DNA of 64,000 bases from Caecitellus pseudoparvulus. Taxonomy: Eukaryota > Bigyra: Bicosoecida. Position numbers and translations under genes: made by a program. Below are positions 40,372 to 49,375 of this stretch, piece by piece. Numbering within the stretch: the stretch's first letter is position 1; every line of letters starts with the position of its first letter. The notes below the pieces were generated by a model. It searched no databases. It was not told the DNA's origin and saw only the letters and a list, made by a program, of their open reading frames with translations. The stretch covers positions 124,001 to 188,000 of the forward strand of contig CBFFRQ010000031.1 in the NCBI GenBank assembly GCA_965644315.1, read 5' to 3'.

Positions 40372-40376
40372 ATGCA
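40371..40376. terminator. AATGCA overlapping the stop of the coiled-coil gene, TGCATT for the facing gene
   Basis: AATGCA starts in the last base of the TGA stop at 40369-40371. On the minus strand the same bases read TGCATT, 4 nt past the stop of the TPX2-like gene at 40381. Convergent gap of 9 bp. Confidence 0.45.
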
Positions 40377-40380
40377 CGTG

Positions 40381-40944
40381 TCACCGCGCAGCAGTGGCGG
40401 CAGAGGCTGCCTTCCTTGCGGCAATGGCGGCGTTCGCCTCCGCACGCTCCGCATACCCGAGCTTGGCGTACACTTTGCCTGTGGCAGCCTCCCAGCGCTT
40501 CACGTCGCGCAGGCTGTGGGCCCGTGGCTCGTAGGCTGTGCGCGAAAACTTCTTGTTGTGGGCTGCCAGCTTTGCTGCGAGGTCATCCCCACTCGCGGCG
40601 TCTGCCGGCTTGCTGCGGCGAGGCTGCTCTGCACGAGCACGCCCGGTGCCGCACCGTTCGCGGGGTTTGCCGCTGGAGGAGCCACTGGACGTCCGGTGGG
40701 TTGCACTGGACTTTGCACTTCCACGGGCTCGCTTGGTTGACTGCCCCCCCGCACTGCGCGCAGAGCTGGACGGCGCTGCCGCCGCGCGGTTCACGCGTCG
40801 GGGCGCCTTGGACATGGCAGGTCGAAGGAGGTGGCCGTGGCTGACGCCAAACCACTCATCATGTTCCTGTCCAGCGGTGTCATGGAATGTGCTGTTGTCT
40901 TGAATGCTGTGCAGAGGGGCGTCAAAGTCAAACTCCCCTGCCAT
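40381..40944 (-). CDS. Small basic protein with TPX2-like N-terminal motif (187 aa)
   Basis: Single exon, 187 residues. The N-terminus EFDFDAPLHSIQDNSTF...DEWFG follows the pattern of the Aurora-binding N-terminus of TPX2 (Y/F-x-Y/F-D/N-A-P ... F ... D-x-W-F). The middle is a disordered Arg/Ser/Ala-rich stretch with nuclear-localisation-like clusters. The C-terminal ~60 residues (LAAKLAAHNKKFSRTAYEPR, HSLRDVKRWEAATGK, then LGYAERAEANAAIAARK) form a compact conserved-looking block with paired Trp/Tyr residues. I cannot name the C-terminal block. TPX2 itself is several times longer and carries repeated TPX2 domains that are absent here. A spindle role is therefore a hypothesis. Confidence 0.55.
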   Translation of the reverse strand: MAGEFDFDAPLHSIQDNSTFHDTAGQEHDEWFGVSHGHLLRPAMSKAPRRVNRAAAAPSSSARSAGGQSTKRARGSAKSSATHRTSSGSSSGKPRERCGTGRARAEQPRRSKPADAASGDDLAAKLAAHNKKFSRTAYEPRAHSLRDVKRWEAATGKVYAKLGYAERAEANAAIAARKAASAATAAR

Positions 40945-41343
40945 GCCTGCGGTAATTGGTTGGCGTTAGGGTGACACAGGCAGCTGGGTTCTGGAGCCCA
41001 GAAGGGTCAATCGGGCGTGCGCAGCGTTAGGAGAAGGAACAGCAACACTATGAAAATGCGTTGCATGAAGTTTGGCTTCGCTGGCTGCCCGCTCCTTCGG
41101 CAGGAGGCATTGACTGTTGCAAGTGACGCGTACCGCGGCCCAGTACACATTTTTGCATCATTCACGCACTTCGAAAATGGCGCTCACGTCGCGACCCGCC
41201 CAAGCAGCCCTGGAGCCCCCCGCCCAGCGCCACTTTTTCATCGCTCGTCACACTCTCACCACTCACGCACGCTCCGTGCTTCAGCTTGCTTGAATCAGCT
41301 GCCTTCCGGCGCATTTGTTCAGCACCTCCTCAATTTCCGCATC
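40945..41343. promoter_or_regulatory. Divergent promoter of the TPX2-like gene and RPSA
   Basis: 399 bp between divergent ATGs. ATTGG (inverted CCAAT) at 40955-40959 lies 11 bp from the TPX2-like ATG. The RPSA side has a run of five T and a pyrimidine-rich stretch CTTTTTCATCGCTCG near 41230-41245. Confidence 0.35.
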
Positions 41344-42553
41344 ATGGCATCTCTTGCAGGGTGAGTTGTTCTAGACGCAGCCTTGGGCCTGCTGCACGTG
41401 TGCGGCTCAGAGCTATGCCCGGCACGGCGTAAGCATGCCTGCGTTGTCCATGTGCTGCTACTCGGCAGCTGTGCGCCAGCGGTGGAGGGCGGGGGTTCCG
41501 CCTGTGCCAGAGCGGGGTTTTGGTAGCGCTGCAGCTTGCACGCTCCCTGCGCCAGAGTGCCATTGCTGCAGCTGTATATTCGGCTGATCTTGTGCTCTGT
41601 CCCTGTGCTTTTGGCGTGTGCCGGCGGCGCCATGTTTGAAGAAACACACTCCCCACGCCGACTGGCCTGCACCACGCCGCTGCCCGCCCCCGCTTTGCAG
41701 CCGCGAGGATGACGTCGCCAAGCTGTTGGCTGCCAACGCCCACCTGGGCACCAAGAACCTGGACCCCGGCATGACCGACTACGTCTGGCGCCGCCGCCTG
41801 GATGGCGTGCAGATCCTGAACGTGGCGTCCACCCTGGACAAGCTGCGCCTGGCTGCCCGCATCATCGCCGCCGTGGAGGACCCCGCTGATGTCTGCGTCG
41901 TGTCCGCACGCCCCCACGCCCAGCGTGCCGTGCTGAAGTTCGCCAAGTACACCGGTGCCCAGAGCATTGAGGGCCGCTTCACCGCTGGTACCTTCACGAA
42001 CCAGATCACCAAGCAGTTCAAGGAGCCCCGCCTGCTGATCGTGACCGACCCCCGCACGGACTTCCAGCCCGTGAAGGAGGCCTCTTACGTGAACATCCCC
42101 GTCGTGGCCTTCTGCGACTCCGACTCCCCCCTGAACCACGTCGACTGCGCCATCCCAGGCAACAACAAGGGCAAGCTGTCCATCGGCCTGCTGTACTGGC
42201 TGCTGGCCCGCGAGGTCCTGCGCATCCGCGGCACCATCGCCCCCACCGACCCTTGGGATGTCCCCGTGGACCTCTTCTTCTTCAAGGATGCTGAGGATGT
42301 CAAGGCCATGGAGGAGGAGCAGAAGGCCGAGGCTGAGGCCGCCGCCGAGGGCTGGGACGCCACCGCCGACCAGGGTGCCGTCGCTGCCGAGTACTCCGCC
42401 GCCCCCGCCACCTTCGCTGCCCCTGATGCCAGCGCTGCTGCCTTCGCTGCCCCCACCGGCGACTCCTGGGATGCCACCGCCCCTGAGGGTGCCCCCGCTG
42501 AGGGCCAGTGGAGCGCCGCCCCTGAGGGTGACGCCACCTGGACCGGCCAGTAA
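41344..42553 (+). CDS. RPSA: 40S ribosomal protein SA (uS2)
   Basis: Two exons, 41344-41360 (17 nt, coding MASLAG with the split Gly codon) and 41701-42553; 289 residues (human 295). The 340-nt first intron (GTGAGT...CAG) is the longest here; ribosomal protein genes often have long first introns. Signature blocks: [91 protein letters not shown] and [18 protein letters not shown]. The C-terminal tail has repeated acidic/Ala stretches with GWD, SWDAT and TWTG, as in other eukaryotic SA proteins. The protein stabilises the 40S head-platform region and binds uS5/eS21. Codons are unusually biased to C-ending forms compared with neighbours, fitting high expression. Confidence 0.98.
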
Positions 42554-43204
42554 ATGCTGCGTGCCGCGGCATCCCCGCTACCCCCTTGACACTTGACTTT
42601 CTGACACTCCCTCCGCCCCTGTGCGATGATTTGACTTGGCAGGCGCTCGCCCTCGCAGCCCGCACGCCTCGCAGCCCCCCTCGCCCCACCCAGTTGGCAC
42701 GGTTGGTTGATCTGCGGGTGCAGGAGTGCACGGCCTCCCCCCCTCCCCCACTGCCACACCACCCAGTGGGGAGGCCCGTGCACCCTGTGCTTCAGCCCGT
42801 GCACACCTGACCTGCCAGCTCCCCCCGACTGCCCTAGACGACCACCACCTTCGCGTTTCGTCAGTGCAGCGCAGCAGCACGACACGACGTGGGATCGCGT
42901 GGAGGATGGAGAGCGCCGGACGATCGGTGCAGGAGAGCAACAAACCAAACCAGTGCTGCTCGCTTCACGATTGAAGCGGGTGGTGACGCTAGCGATGTCC
43001 GGGGCGGGGGCCACGGCTGGCGCATGTGGTATGCGCCTGCTCAATCCCCCCCTGGTGCCTGCGTCGTGTGGTGTCTGCGAGGAACAGCCCTGCCTCGTCA
43101 AGAGTGCAGGGGCGGAAGGAAGGAAAGAAGAAGAGTGTCTTGGGGCTGGCCTGCCCCGTGGAGGATTCGGCAATGCATTGAGCGATGCATGGGGAGCGTC
43201 TGCA
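42554..43204. other. Intergenic region after RPSA
   Basis: About 650 bp between convergent RPSA (+) and the PNP fusion gene (-). The only AATGCATT is at 43172-43179, close to the PNP stop but about 620 nt past the RPSA stop. No conserved ORF was recognised; the open frames are Pro/Ala/Arg-rich and low quality. Confidence 0.4.
43172..43179. terminator. Palindromic AATGCATT after the PNP fusion gene
   Basis: 25 nt past the PNP fusion stop at 43205 on the minus strand. The same palindrome is the only one available to convergent RPSA, at an unusual distance. Confidence 0.5.
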
Positions 43205-44633
43205 TCACTGCTGCGCCTTCTTGTTCAGGCGCTTGACGACGACGGCCGCCGCTGCAACGCCGGCCACTGCGCCGGCCACCGCGCCCAGCCCTGCCGCCCA
43301 CAGCAGTGAGCCGCAGCCCCAGGAGCCGCCGCCCCCCTCACCGCAGGCGCAGTCCGGCCCACAAGGCTGAGGGCAGGGACACCCGCTGGCTGCTCCAGTG
43401 CCGCACTTGCAGCCATCTCCGCAGTTGCAGGGGGGGGGACAGGCGCAGCCGCCGGCAGCGGCAGGCGCAGTGCCGCACTTGCAGTCGTCCCCACAGGGGC
43501 ACGGCTCAGGGCAGGCGCAGCCTGGCGAGCGCTTGGTTGGCGCAGAGCCACAGGCACAGGATGGACCACACTGGCAGGTGGAGCCGCAGGCACAGCTGGA
43601 CGCGCAGCAAGGCTCCGTGGCCGCTGCGGCGGGGGGTTCGCCCTGGAACGCCTCAAAGGCGGGGCTGCGGGGCAGGGCGGCCAGGTCCATCTCAGCGATG
43701 GTGCGGCGGATGAGGGCGACGATGGCGGGGGTGGCCACCCTGGCGGCTTCCAGGACCTCCTCGTGGTTGGGCGCCTCGGACGGGTCGTCGCCCGGCCCCA
43801 GACACTTGTTGGTGATGAGGGAGACGCCCATGACGGAGAGGCCCGCGTGGGCCGCCGTGACGACCTCAGGCGCGGTGGACATGCCAACGGCGTCAGCGCC
43901 CAGGATGCGCATGGCGCCGATTTCCGCGGCAGACTCGAAGGCGGGCCCAGACAGCCCTGCGTACACGCCCGAGTGCAGCTTGTCGGCGACGCCCTGCTCT
44001 GCAGCCACGGCGTGCAGCTTGGCTGCCAGGGCGCGGGAGAAGACGTTGTTCAGGGAGGGGAAGCGGGGGCCGTACCGGGTGTCATTCTTGCCCACCAAGG
44101 GGTGGTTGCCCGCCAAACCAGGCAAGTACAGCTGGTCTTTGATGCACATGAAGTCGCCCACGTTGAAGGCAGGGTTCACGCCACCGGCAGCATTTGTGAC
44201 GACGACGACGCGGACCCCCAGCGCGGCAAAGACGCGAATCTGAGCTGCAATGGTGGACAGTGGGTGGCCCTCGTACGCATGCAGGCGTCCACGGAGGAGG
44301 ATCTGCCGAGGGAGGCGAAGGTTGGGTTCAGAGCGTGTGCGGGGGACAGTGCGGCACAGCGTTTCGTGGGGCGTTTCGCCCACGCCAGGGCGCACGCACC
44401 ACGACTTTGTCTTCGATGTCCCCGATGACGAACTCGCCGACATGTCCCTGCACGCTGGGCACAGGGTATGTCGGCACTTCATCGAAGGGGATGCTCTTCT
44501 TGTTGGTGACGGCGCCAACCAAGGAAGCCAAGCCGGAGCCGCAGACCACGCCGACATCAGGCACGCGGCCGCCCAAGTGCTCACGCAGGCAGGCCGTGAC
44601 GCGGTGCACGTCCACTTCTGTGTGTCCAGCCAT
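43205..44633 (-). CDS. Purine nucleoside phosphorylase fused to a metallothionein-like, tail-anchored C-terminus
   Basis: Two exons, 44633-44400 and 44302-43205; intron 97 nt (GTGCGT...CAG, phase 0); 443 residues against ~290 for ordinary trimeric PNP. Residues 1-295 are a complete PNP: VVCGSGLASL (phosphate loop), LLRGRLHAYEGHPL (Arg, His, Tyr, Glu of the active site), TNAAGGVNP, SGPAFESAAE, GMSTAPEVV, SLITNK and NHEEVLEA. Residues 310-398 hold 25 Cys, mostly as Cys-x-Cys, including two near-copies of GCxCPxPCxCGDxCKCGT (339-356, 363-380); this is metallothionein-like. Residues ~409-434 are hydrophobic (LLWAAGLGAVAGAVAGVAAAAVVV), followed by KRLNKKAQQ, a typical tail anchor. One continuous frame encodes all three parts within exon 2. 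PNP splits purine nucleosides with phosphate; the metal-binding role is inference. Confidence 0.88.
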
Positions 44634-44960
44634 GGTTCAAGGAAGCTGCGAGGCGGGTGCGCGGTGCTGTTGGTGCGCTCAGCACGGCTGCAGGAAGCTG
44701 GCCCCAGAAGGTGACACCCGCGAAAGTTGCCCTCCCGGGCACTGCACTTCAGAGGGCCTTCAACTCACAGGTATCCACGGGAAGCTCAGCCAAGGAGGGT
44801 GGGGGCTGCAAGGGGGGTCTCAGGGCAAGCAACAAAATTGCGTGGGCATGAAAAGATTGCTGCCGGCGACGGATTGGCCTGCGCATTGTCCACCTGCTGC
44901 CCCTGACCTTCGCACGCCGATCACGAGCGGAGTGCGTTCGTTGTGCAGTGCGCTGGCACC
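44634..44960. promoter_or_regulatory. Divergent promoter of PNP fusion and RPAP1
   Basis: 327 bp between divergent starts. ATTGG (inverted CCAAT) at 44873-44877 is about 85 bp before the RPAP1 ATG. An AT-richer patch with AACAAAATTG lies near 44831. Confidence 0.35.
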
Positions 44961-47900
44961 ATGCAGGGTCTCGGGGCATTATGTGGGGAAATCCAAGAAC
45001 GGGAGGGCGTCCCTACGCCAGAGCCGCCCTCACTTCCAGCCCCTGGGCAGGCCTTCCCGCCAACGTTTCATCGAAGTGAGCGCCCCGGCGAAACGCCGAG
45101 GACCTCTCGCTTCCGGGCCAAGCTAGCTTCCGCGCGGGCCAGCAGAAGGCCCGCCTCCAGGGATCAGGGCAAGCCTTCTACCACTGGTGATGCCGCCTCG
45201 GGCCGTCCCAGTACTCGACCAGGCGAGCTGGACAGGCATGCCATCCGAGCACAGAACGCTGCTCTGCTGGCTCGCATGTCTGAGCAGGAGATGCAGGAGA
45301 CGATGGACAGCGCAGCTGGCCTGCTGTCCTCCCACGCCCTGGCCATGCTCGCACAGCGGGCACAAGGCACACAAGCCGCCCCTGCGCCACCACCACCCGC
45401 TGCCTGCCCGAGCACAAGCGGCGGCGAGCAGGCGCTGGACCTGTCCACCATCACAACGGAGGAAGAGCTCATGCAGGCGGCACAGGACCTGCCCCTCGCC
45501 GAGCGGGCCAAGCTGGCATGGACAGGCATGGTGCCCGTGGACGGCGATGCCGCACCTGCCACCACCACCTCCGTCGGCACGCAGGCGGTGGGGCTGCTGG
45601 CAGAGGAGGCGGCGGGGGCGCGGGAGCCTGCCTGGCGCGGGCAGGAGCACGTCCGGTACGACCTGCAGGGTGCCTTGGCCCGGCAGGATGCCCCCTACGA
45701 CCAAACCCTGCACCACCACGGCGACGCGCCGGAGGAGGCTGGGTACACGCTGCGGGAGCTGGTGGGGCTAGCACGCTCCACGGTGGGCGGGCAGCGCACC
45801 CTGGCACTGACTGCCATCACGGGCATCCTACAACGGCGCCGGGCTGCCATCGTGCGAACGTATGCGCCGCCAGGGGCCGCGGCACCGGGCCCGCCGGCAG
45901 ACATCTCCCCCCCCCTCATCCCCAAGGTCCTGCCCGTCATCCTGCGGTGCGCCCTGGACGACGGACACGCAGCTGCCCGGGCGGCAGGCATCGCAGCGCT
46001 GGAGGCCTTCGCCGTCGCCCCTGAAGACACCGCGCTGAGCCTGGACGTGGACCTGGCCGCGGGTGCGGCGGGGTGTGCCTGGCCACCCGCCTGTGCCGCT
46101 CCCCACGCTCAAGGCGCGCTGCCCCTGGCCCACCAGGTGGACAGCATCCAGGTGCAGCGCCCTGGAGACGCAGAGGAGGAAGGGGGCGAGGAGGCGGCCC
46201 AGGCGCCCAAAGACGGCGCGTGGGCCGCCGCAGCCGTCTGTGCGCGGGACGTGTGGGCGGGGCTGGCTGCCATGCACACCGTGCACCGCCTGGCCACACT
46301 GCTGACGCTGCCCCAGGCGACGCCTGTCCAAGCGCCGGCCCACGCACAGGTCCTGCACATGCTCACGGCAGCTGTGCGGGCAGACCCGGGCCTGGCGCAT
46401 GGCATGGTGCACATGCGCACTGCGGGGTCCCTGGGGCCTCGTAAGCCCAAGGTGTCCGCGACGCTGGCAGGGGGGGACCCGCTGCACGGCTCCATGCACC
46501 CCCTGTCCCCCCTGGCCCTGGCCCTGCACAGCGTGGCAGGGTGCCCAGCTGGCCCCAGCCTGGATGCCGTGCTGGCGCTGGCCACAGCCGTGGCGCTGAG
46601 TGGCCCCACGGCGGCCGCTGCTGTCGGCGACGGCACTGCTCTGGAGGATGTGGTGGCGCGCGTGGGGCAGGGGCATGCGGGCATCCTGCCGCCCAGCACG
46701 ACAGTCCTGGCGCTGCGCCTGTGGCGGGCATGTGTACCTCACAGCCGCGCGGCGCGGGATGCCGCCGCCGCCACCTGGGCCCTTCTGCACGAACTGGTGC
46801 AAGGAGACGGCGCCCTCGTGGCGGCTGCCGCGGCGTGGCTGGTGGCTGACCTCGTGCATGCCACCGTCCGGGCATGGATCAGCCTGCAGACACCGCCGAC
46901 GGAGCCTGCGGATGAGGGCGCCACAGCGGCAGAGGTGCCGCAGGAGGCGCTGGGGTTCACGAAGGACGCGGCAGTGGACCAGCTGACGCCCTTCCTGCAG
47001 TGGGCGGGGGACGTGGTGTCCTCCGCCAACCACGCCCACTTGCTGCCTCCTGCCTTGTCCCTGCTCTGCTCCGTCCTGTCCCTCCCCTTCAGGCCGGCCA
47101 CCGAACCAGTGCAGCTCACGCCCGTGACCTGCCTCGGAGACGCCCTGGCTCTGCCTCTGCAGGCCGTGGCAGGCAGCCCGCCACTCCTTGCAGCTGTCAA
47201 ACGCGTGGTGGGGGAGGCACTGCACGCAGAGGACACGGCCAAGGCGCTGTCCCTGGCACCGCCCGCGGGCCCCCACGCCCCTGGCACTCTGCTGCACCTC
47301 GCACGCTGCCTGGAGCACACCGCCCCTGCCGCCCCCTCCTCGGCACCAGCCCTCGCAGCACACATATCTGCGCTCCTGGCAGCGTGCGAGCAGGCGGAGA
47401 CGTGGCTGCCGCCCTGCCTGTCTCGGCAAGATGCCGACGTCGGCGTCGTGCTCGTCGTGAACCCCGCCCTGAACCACCCCTCTGCAGCGCTGCCGGCACT
47501 GGCGCAGCTCCTGCGACAGGCCGCCGCCAGCGTCAGCAGCCCTTCATTCCTGCGCCTGGTGCAGGGTGGGGACTCACGCCTGGCTGCCTTGGCCCTGGGG
47601 GTGTGGACCCAGGCCGCGCGGGCGCTGGAGTGTGCCGTGGAGGGGCAGGAAGCCCTCGCCCAGGCACTGGTGCAGGACGTCTTTGGAAGCTACCCCCTGC
47701 AATGCGCCCTGCAAGCTGCCTTGGCGCTCCTTGCACCAGCCCACCTGCCGCCCAGCCTGCAGCAGGCACCCAAGGCCCTCGCGAGCAGTGGGCCAGACAT
47801 GGGTGCCATGGTGCGGGAGGCCCTGCTGCACTGCATTGGGCCGCGCAGCACAGGGCACCCCCGTCGGGGCAAGCACAGGTACAACAGCGCTGTGGAGCAG

Positions 47901-49328
47901 CTGCGCGAGGCACGGGCGCTGGCCTTCCCGCAACACATCGCCGCGCTCATGTCACCGGCCCCACCCGCGTGCAGGGAGCTGCCTCTGTCCGGGCACGGCG
48001 TGCTGGAGCAAGCCTACACGAAGCATGTCCGGGGGCTGCCGCTCCCACGAGACCCTCACTGGGCGTTCGCCCTCCTGTCTGCAGCCGCAGAGCGCGCGTC
48101 CCTCCGGTCTGCCCCTGTCGGACTGCTGCGCCCTGAGGAGGAGGATGCAGAGGCACGGGGGGAGGGCATGGGGGACCCTGGAGCAGGCCTGTACGGCGCA
48201 GCGTGGCTGGCTCTGGCCCACAGTGCCGTGTGCGCAGTGAGCACGAGCTTGACGGGGCGCCAGGGCCACATGGGCACGCTGGGGCCAGCACAGGGTCTGG
48301 CGGTGCTGGCCCTGGTGCAGGTGTCTGGATGCCGCCCCCAGTTCCTGGCCCTGCGCCGCCTGGCACCCTGCCTGGACAGTCTCACTTACGCAGTCCTGGC
48401 TGCCGCCTCGGCCTGCCCACAGCCCGCTCTCGACGACGCGGAGGATGCAGAGTACTGGCAGGCTGAGGCGGGGCAGGGGGCGCTGTTGGCGCGCTGTGCC
48501 GTGGCTCTGCCTGCCTCACGGGGCAGCGTGTCCCTGCCCCTGCGCGCCTGGACGTGGGCTGCTCGCTGGTACACGGGCGTGCCACCCGCCCTCTCACGGT
48601 TCATGCAGCAGGGCATGGCCCAGCCCACCGCGTGTGCCTTGGCGGCCCTGGCCTTGGCGCCAGGCCTCAACGCCCTCTCCACTGGCGTGCGCATCGGGCA
48701 GGAGGTGCCGGTGCCCGCCACAATGCGGCGCCTGCCCAGCGTCGCCAGCCCTGGCGCACCACCCCCTGCCACGCTGGCCTGGGACATGCTGGTGGCTAGG
48801 GGCAGGGTGGGGCACTTGCTCCATGACCCCGCTGCAGACCTGCCCCCCCCTCACCACCCCCTTCTGGCACCCCACTTGCCCTTCTCGGCCGTGTACCCCG
48901 ACCGCCTGACTGGTGGCATGGTGCTGGATGCGGTGCTGTCCGGTTACATGCAGCTGCCTGAGGCAGGCGCCGCCACCCCCTTCGCCGTCACATGGGCGGC
49001 TCACCACATCAGGCAGGGCTTGTTCTCGGGCTCCCCCCTGGCTTCCACGCACACTGCCTGTGCCGCCGTGGCCCGGACACTGGTGGCTGCCAGTGCCCGC
49101 CCCAGCCTGCTGCGCTTCCTGGCCCAAGTACTCGGGGGGGCCCTCCCCCTTCACACCGCCGCCGTGGCAACCGGTGGCCGAGCCGTGCAGGTGCTGCGCT
49201 TGGTGCTGCAGGGTGCGGCAGGCACGCCAGGGGCCGCATGGACCCCGGCCGCGGGGGAGGCGGCCCCTATCCAGCGCGCCCTGGTCATGGCTGGGACAAG
49301 CTTGGCCGACCTGCCTGCCGAGGCGTGA
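44961..49328 (+). CDS. RPAP1: RNA polymerase II-associated protein 1 (RPAP1/MINIYO)
   Basis: Single exon, 1455 residues from the ATG at 44961. The N-terminal region has the RPAP1_N pattern (TSRFRAKLASARASR, then RHAIRAQNAALLARMSEQEMQETMDSAAGLLSSHALAML). At ~235-290 lies the highly diagnostic RYDLQGALARQDAPYDQTLHHHGDAPEEAGYTLRELVGLARSTVGGQRTLAL segment of the RPAP1_C domain. The remaining ~1150 residues are an Ala/Leu-rich helical solenoid, as in the family. RPAP1 links assembled RNA polymerase II to its import and to Mediator; the plant orthologue MINIYO switches on differentiation. Its absence of introns over 4.4 kb contrasts with smaller neighbours. It converges on RBM25. Confidence 0.92.
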   Translation: MQGLGALCGEIQEREGVPTPEPPSLPAPGQAFPPTFHRSERPGETPRTSRFRAKLASARASRRPASRDQGKPSTTGDAASGRPSTRPGELDRHAIRAQNAALLARMSEQEMQETMDSAAGLLSSHALAMLAQRAQGTQAAPAPPPPAACPSTSGGEQALDLSTITTEEELMQAAQDLPLAERAKLAWTGMVPVDGDAAPATTTSVGTQAVGLLAEEAAGAREPAWRGQEHVRYDLQGALARQDAPYDQTLHHHGDAPEEAGYTLRELVGLARSTVGGQRTLALTAITGILQRRRAAIVRTYAPPGAAAPGPPADISPPLIPKVLPVILRCALDDGHAAARAAGIAALEAFAVAPEDTALSLDVDLAAGAAGCAWPPACAAPHAQGALPLAHQVDSIQVQRPGDAEEEGGEEAAQAPKDGAWAAAAVCARDVWAGLAAMHTVHRLATLLTLPQATPVQAPAHAQVLHMLTAAVRADPGLAHGMVHMRTAGSLGPRKPKVSATLAGGDPLHGSMHPLSPLALALHSVAGCPAGPSLDAVLALATAVALSGPTAAAAVGDGTALEDVVARVGQGHAGILPPSTTVLALRLWRACVPHSRAARDAAAATWALLHELVQGDGALVAAAAAWLVADLVHATVRAWISLQTPPTEPADEGATAAEVPQEALGFTKDAAVDQLTPFLQWAGDVVSSANHAHLLPPALSLLCSVLSLPFRPATEPVQLTPVTCLGDALALPLQAVAGSPPLLAAVKRVVGEALHAEDTAKALSLAPPAGPHAPGTLLHLARCLEHTAPAAPSSAPALAAHISALLAACEQAETWLPPCLSRQDADVGVVLVVNPALNHPSAALPALAQLLRQAAASVSSPSFLRLVQGGDSRLAALALGVWTQAARALECAVEGQEALAQALVQDVFGSYPLQCALQAALALLAPAHLPPSLQQAPKALASSGPDMGAMVREALLHCIGPRSTGHPRRGKHRYNSAVEQLREARALAFPQHIAALMSPAPPACRELPLSGHGVLEQAYTKHVRGLPLPRDPHWAFALLSAAAERASLRSAPVGLLRPEEEDAEARGEGMGDPGAGLYGAAWLALAHSAVCAVSTSLTGRQGHMGTLGPAQGLAVLALVQVSGCRPQFLALRRLAPCLDSLTYAVLAAASACPQPALDDAEDAEYWQAEAGQGALLARCAVALPASRGSVSLPLRAWTWAARWYTGVPPALSRFMQQGMAQPTACALAALALAPGLNALSTGVRIGQEVPVPATMRRLPSVASPGAPPPATLAWDMLVARGRVGHLLHDPAADLPPPHHPLLAPHLPFSAVYPDRLTGGMVLDAVLSGYMQLPEAGAATPFAVTWAAHHIRQGLFSGSPLASTHTACAAVARTLVAASARPSLLRFLAQVLGGALPLHTAAVATGGRAVQVLRLVLQGAAGTPGAAWTPAAGEAAPIQRALVMAGTSLADLPAEA

Positions 49329-49369
49329 GTGCCCCCCTTCCTCCGCCGCCGGCGTCGTCAAGACAGGCA

Positions 49370-49375
49370 TGCATT
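49370..49375. terminator. TGCATT between convergent RPAP1 and RBM25
   Basis: Reads TGCATT on the plus strand, 41 nt past the RPAP1 stop. On the minus strand AATGCA overlaps the TAA stop of RBM25 (49376-49374). The same TAATGCATGCC arrangement recurs at the stop of uL15m. Confidence 0.5.

Noticed and set aside
45828-47477. A 549-codon minus-strand frame
   Set aside because: Antisense to RPAP1; His/Gln/Gly-rich shadow without domain features.
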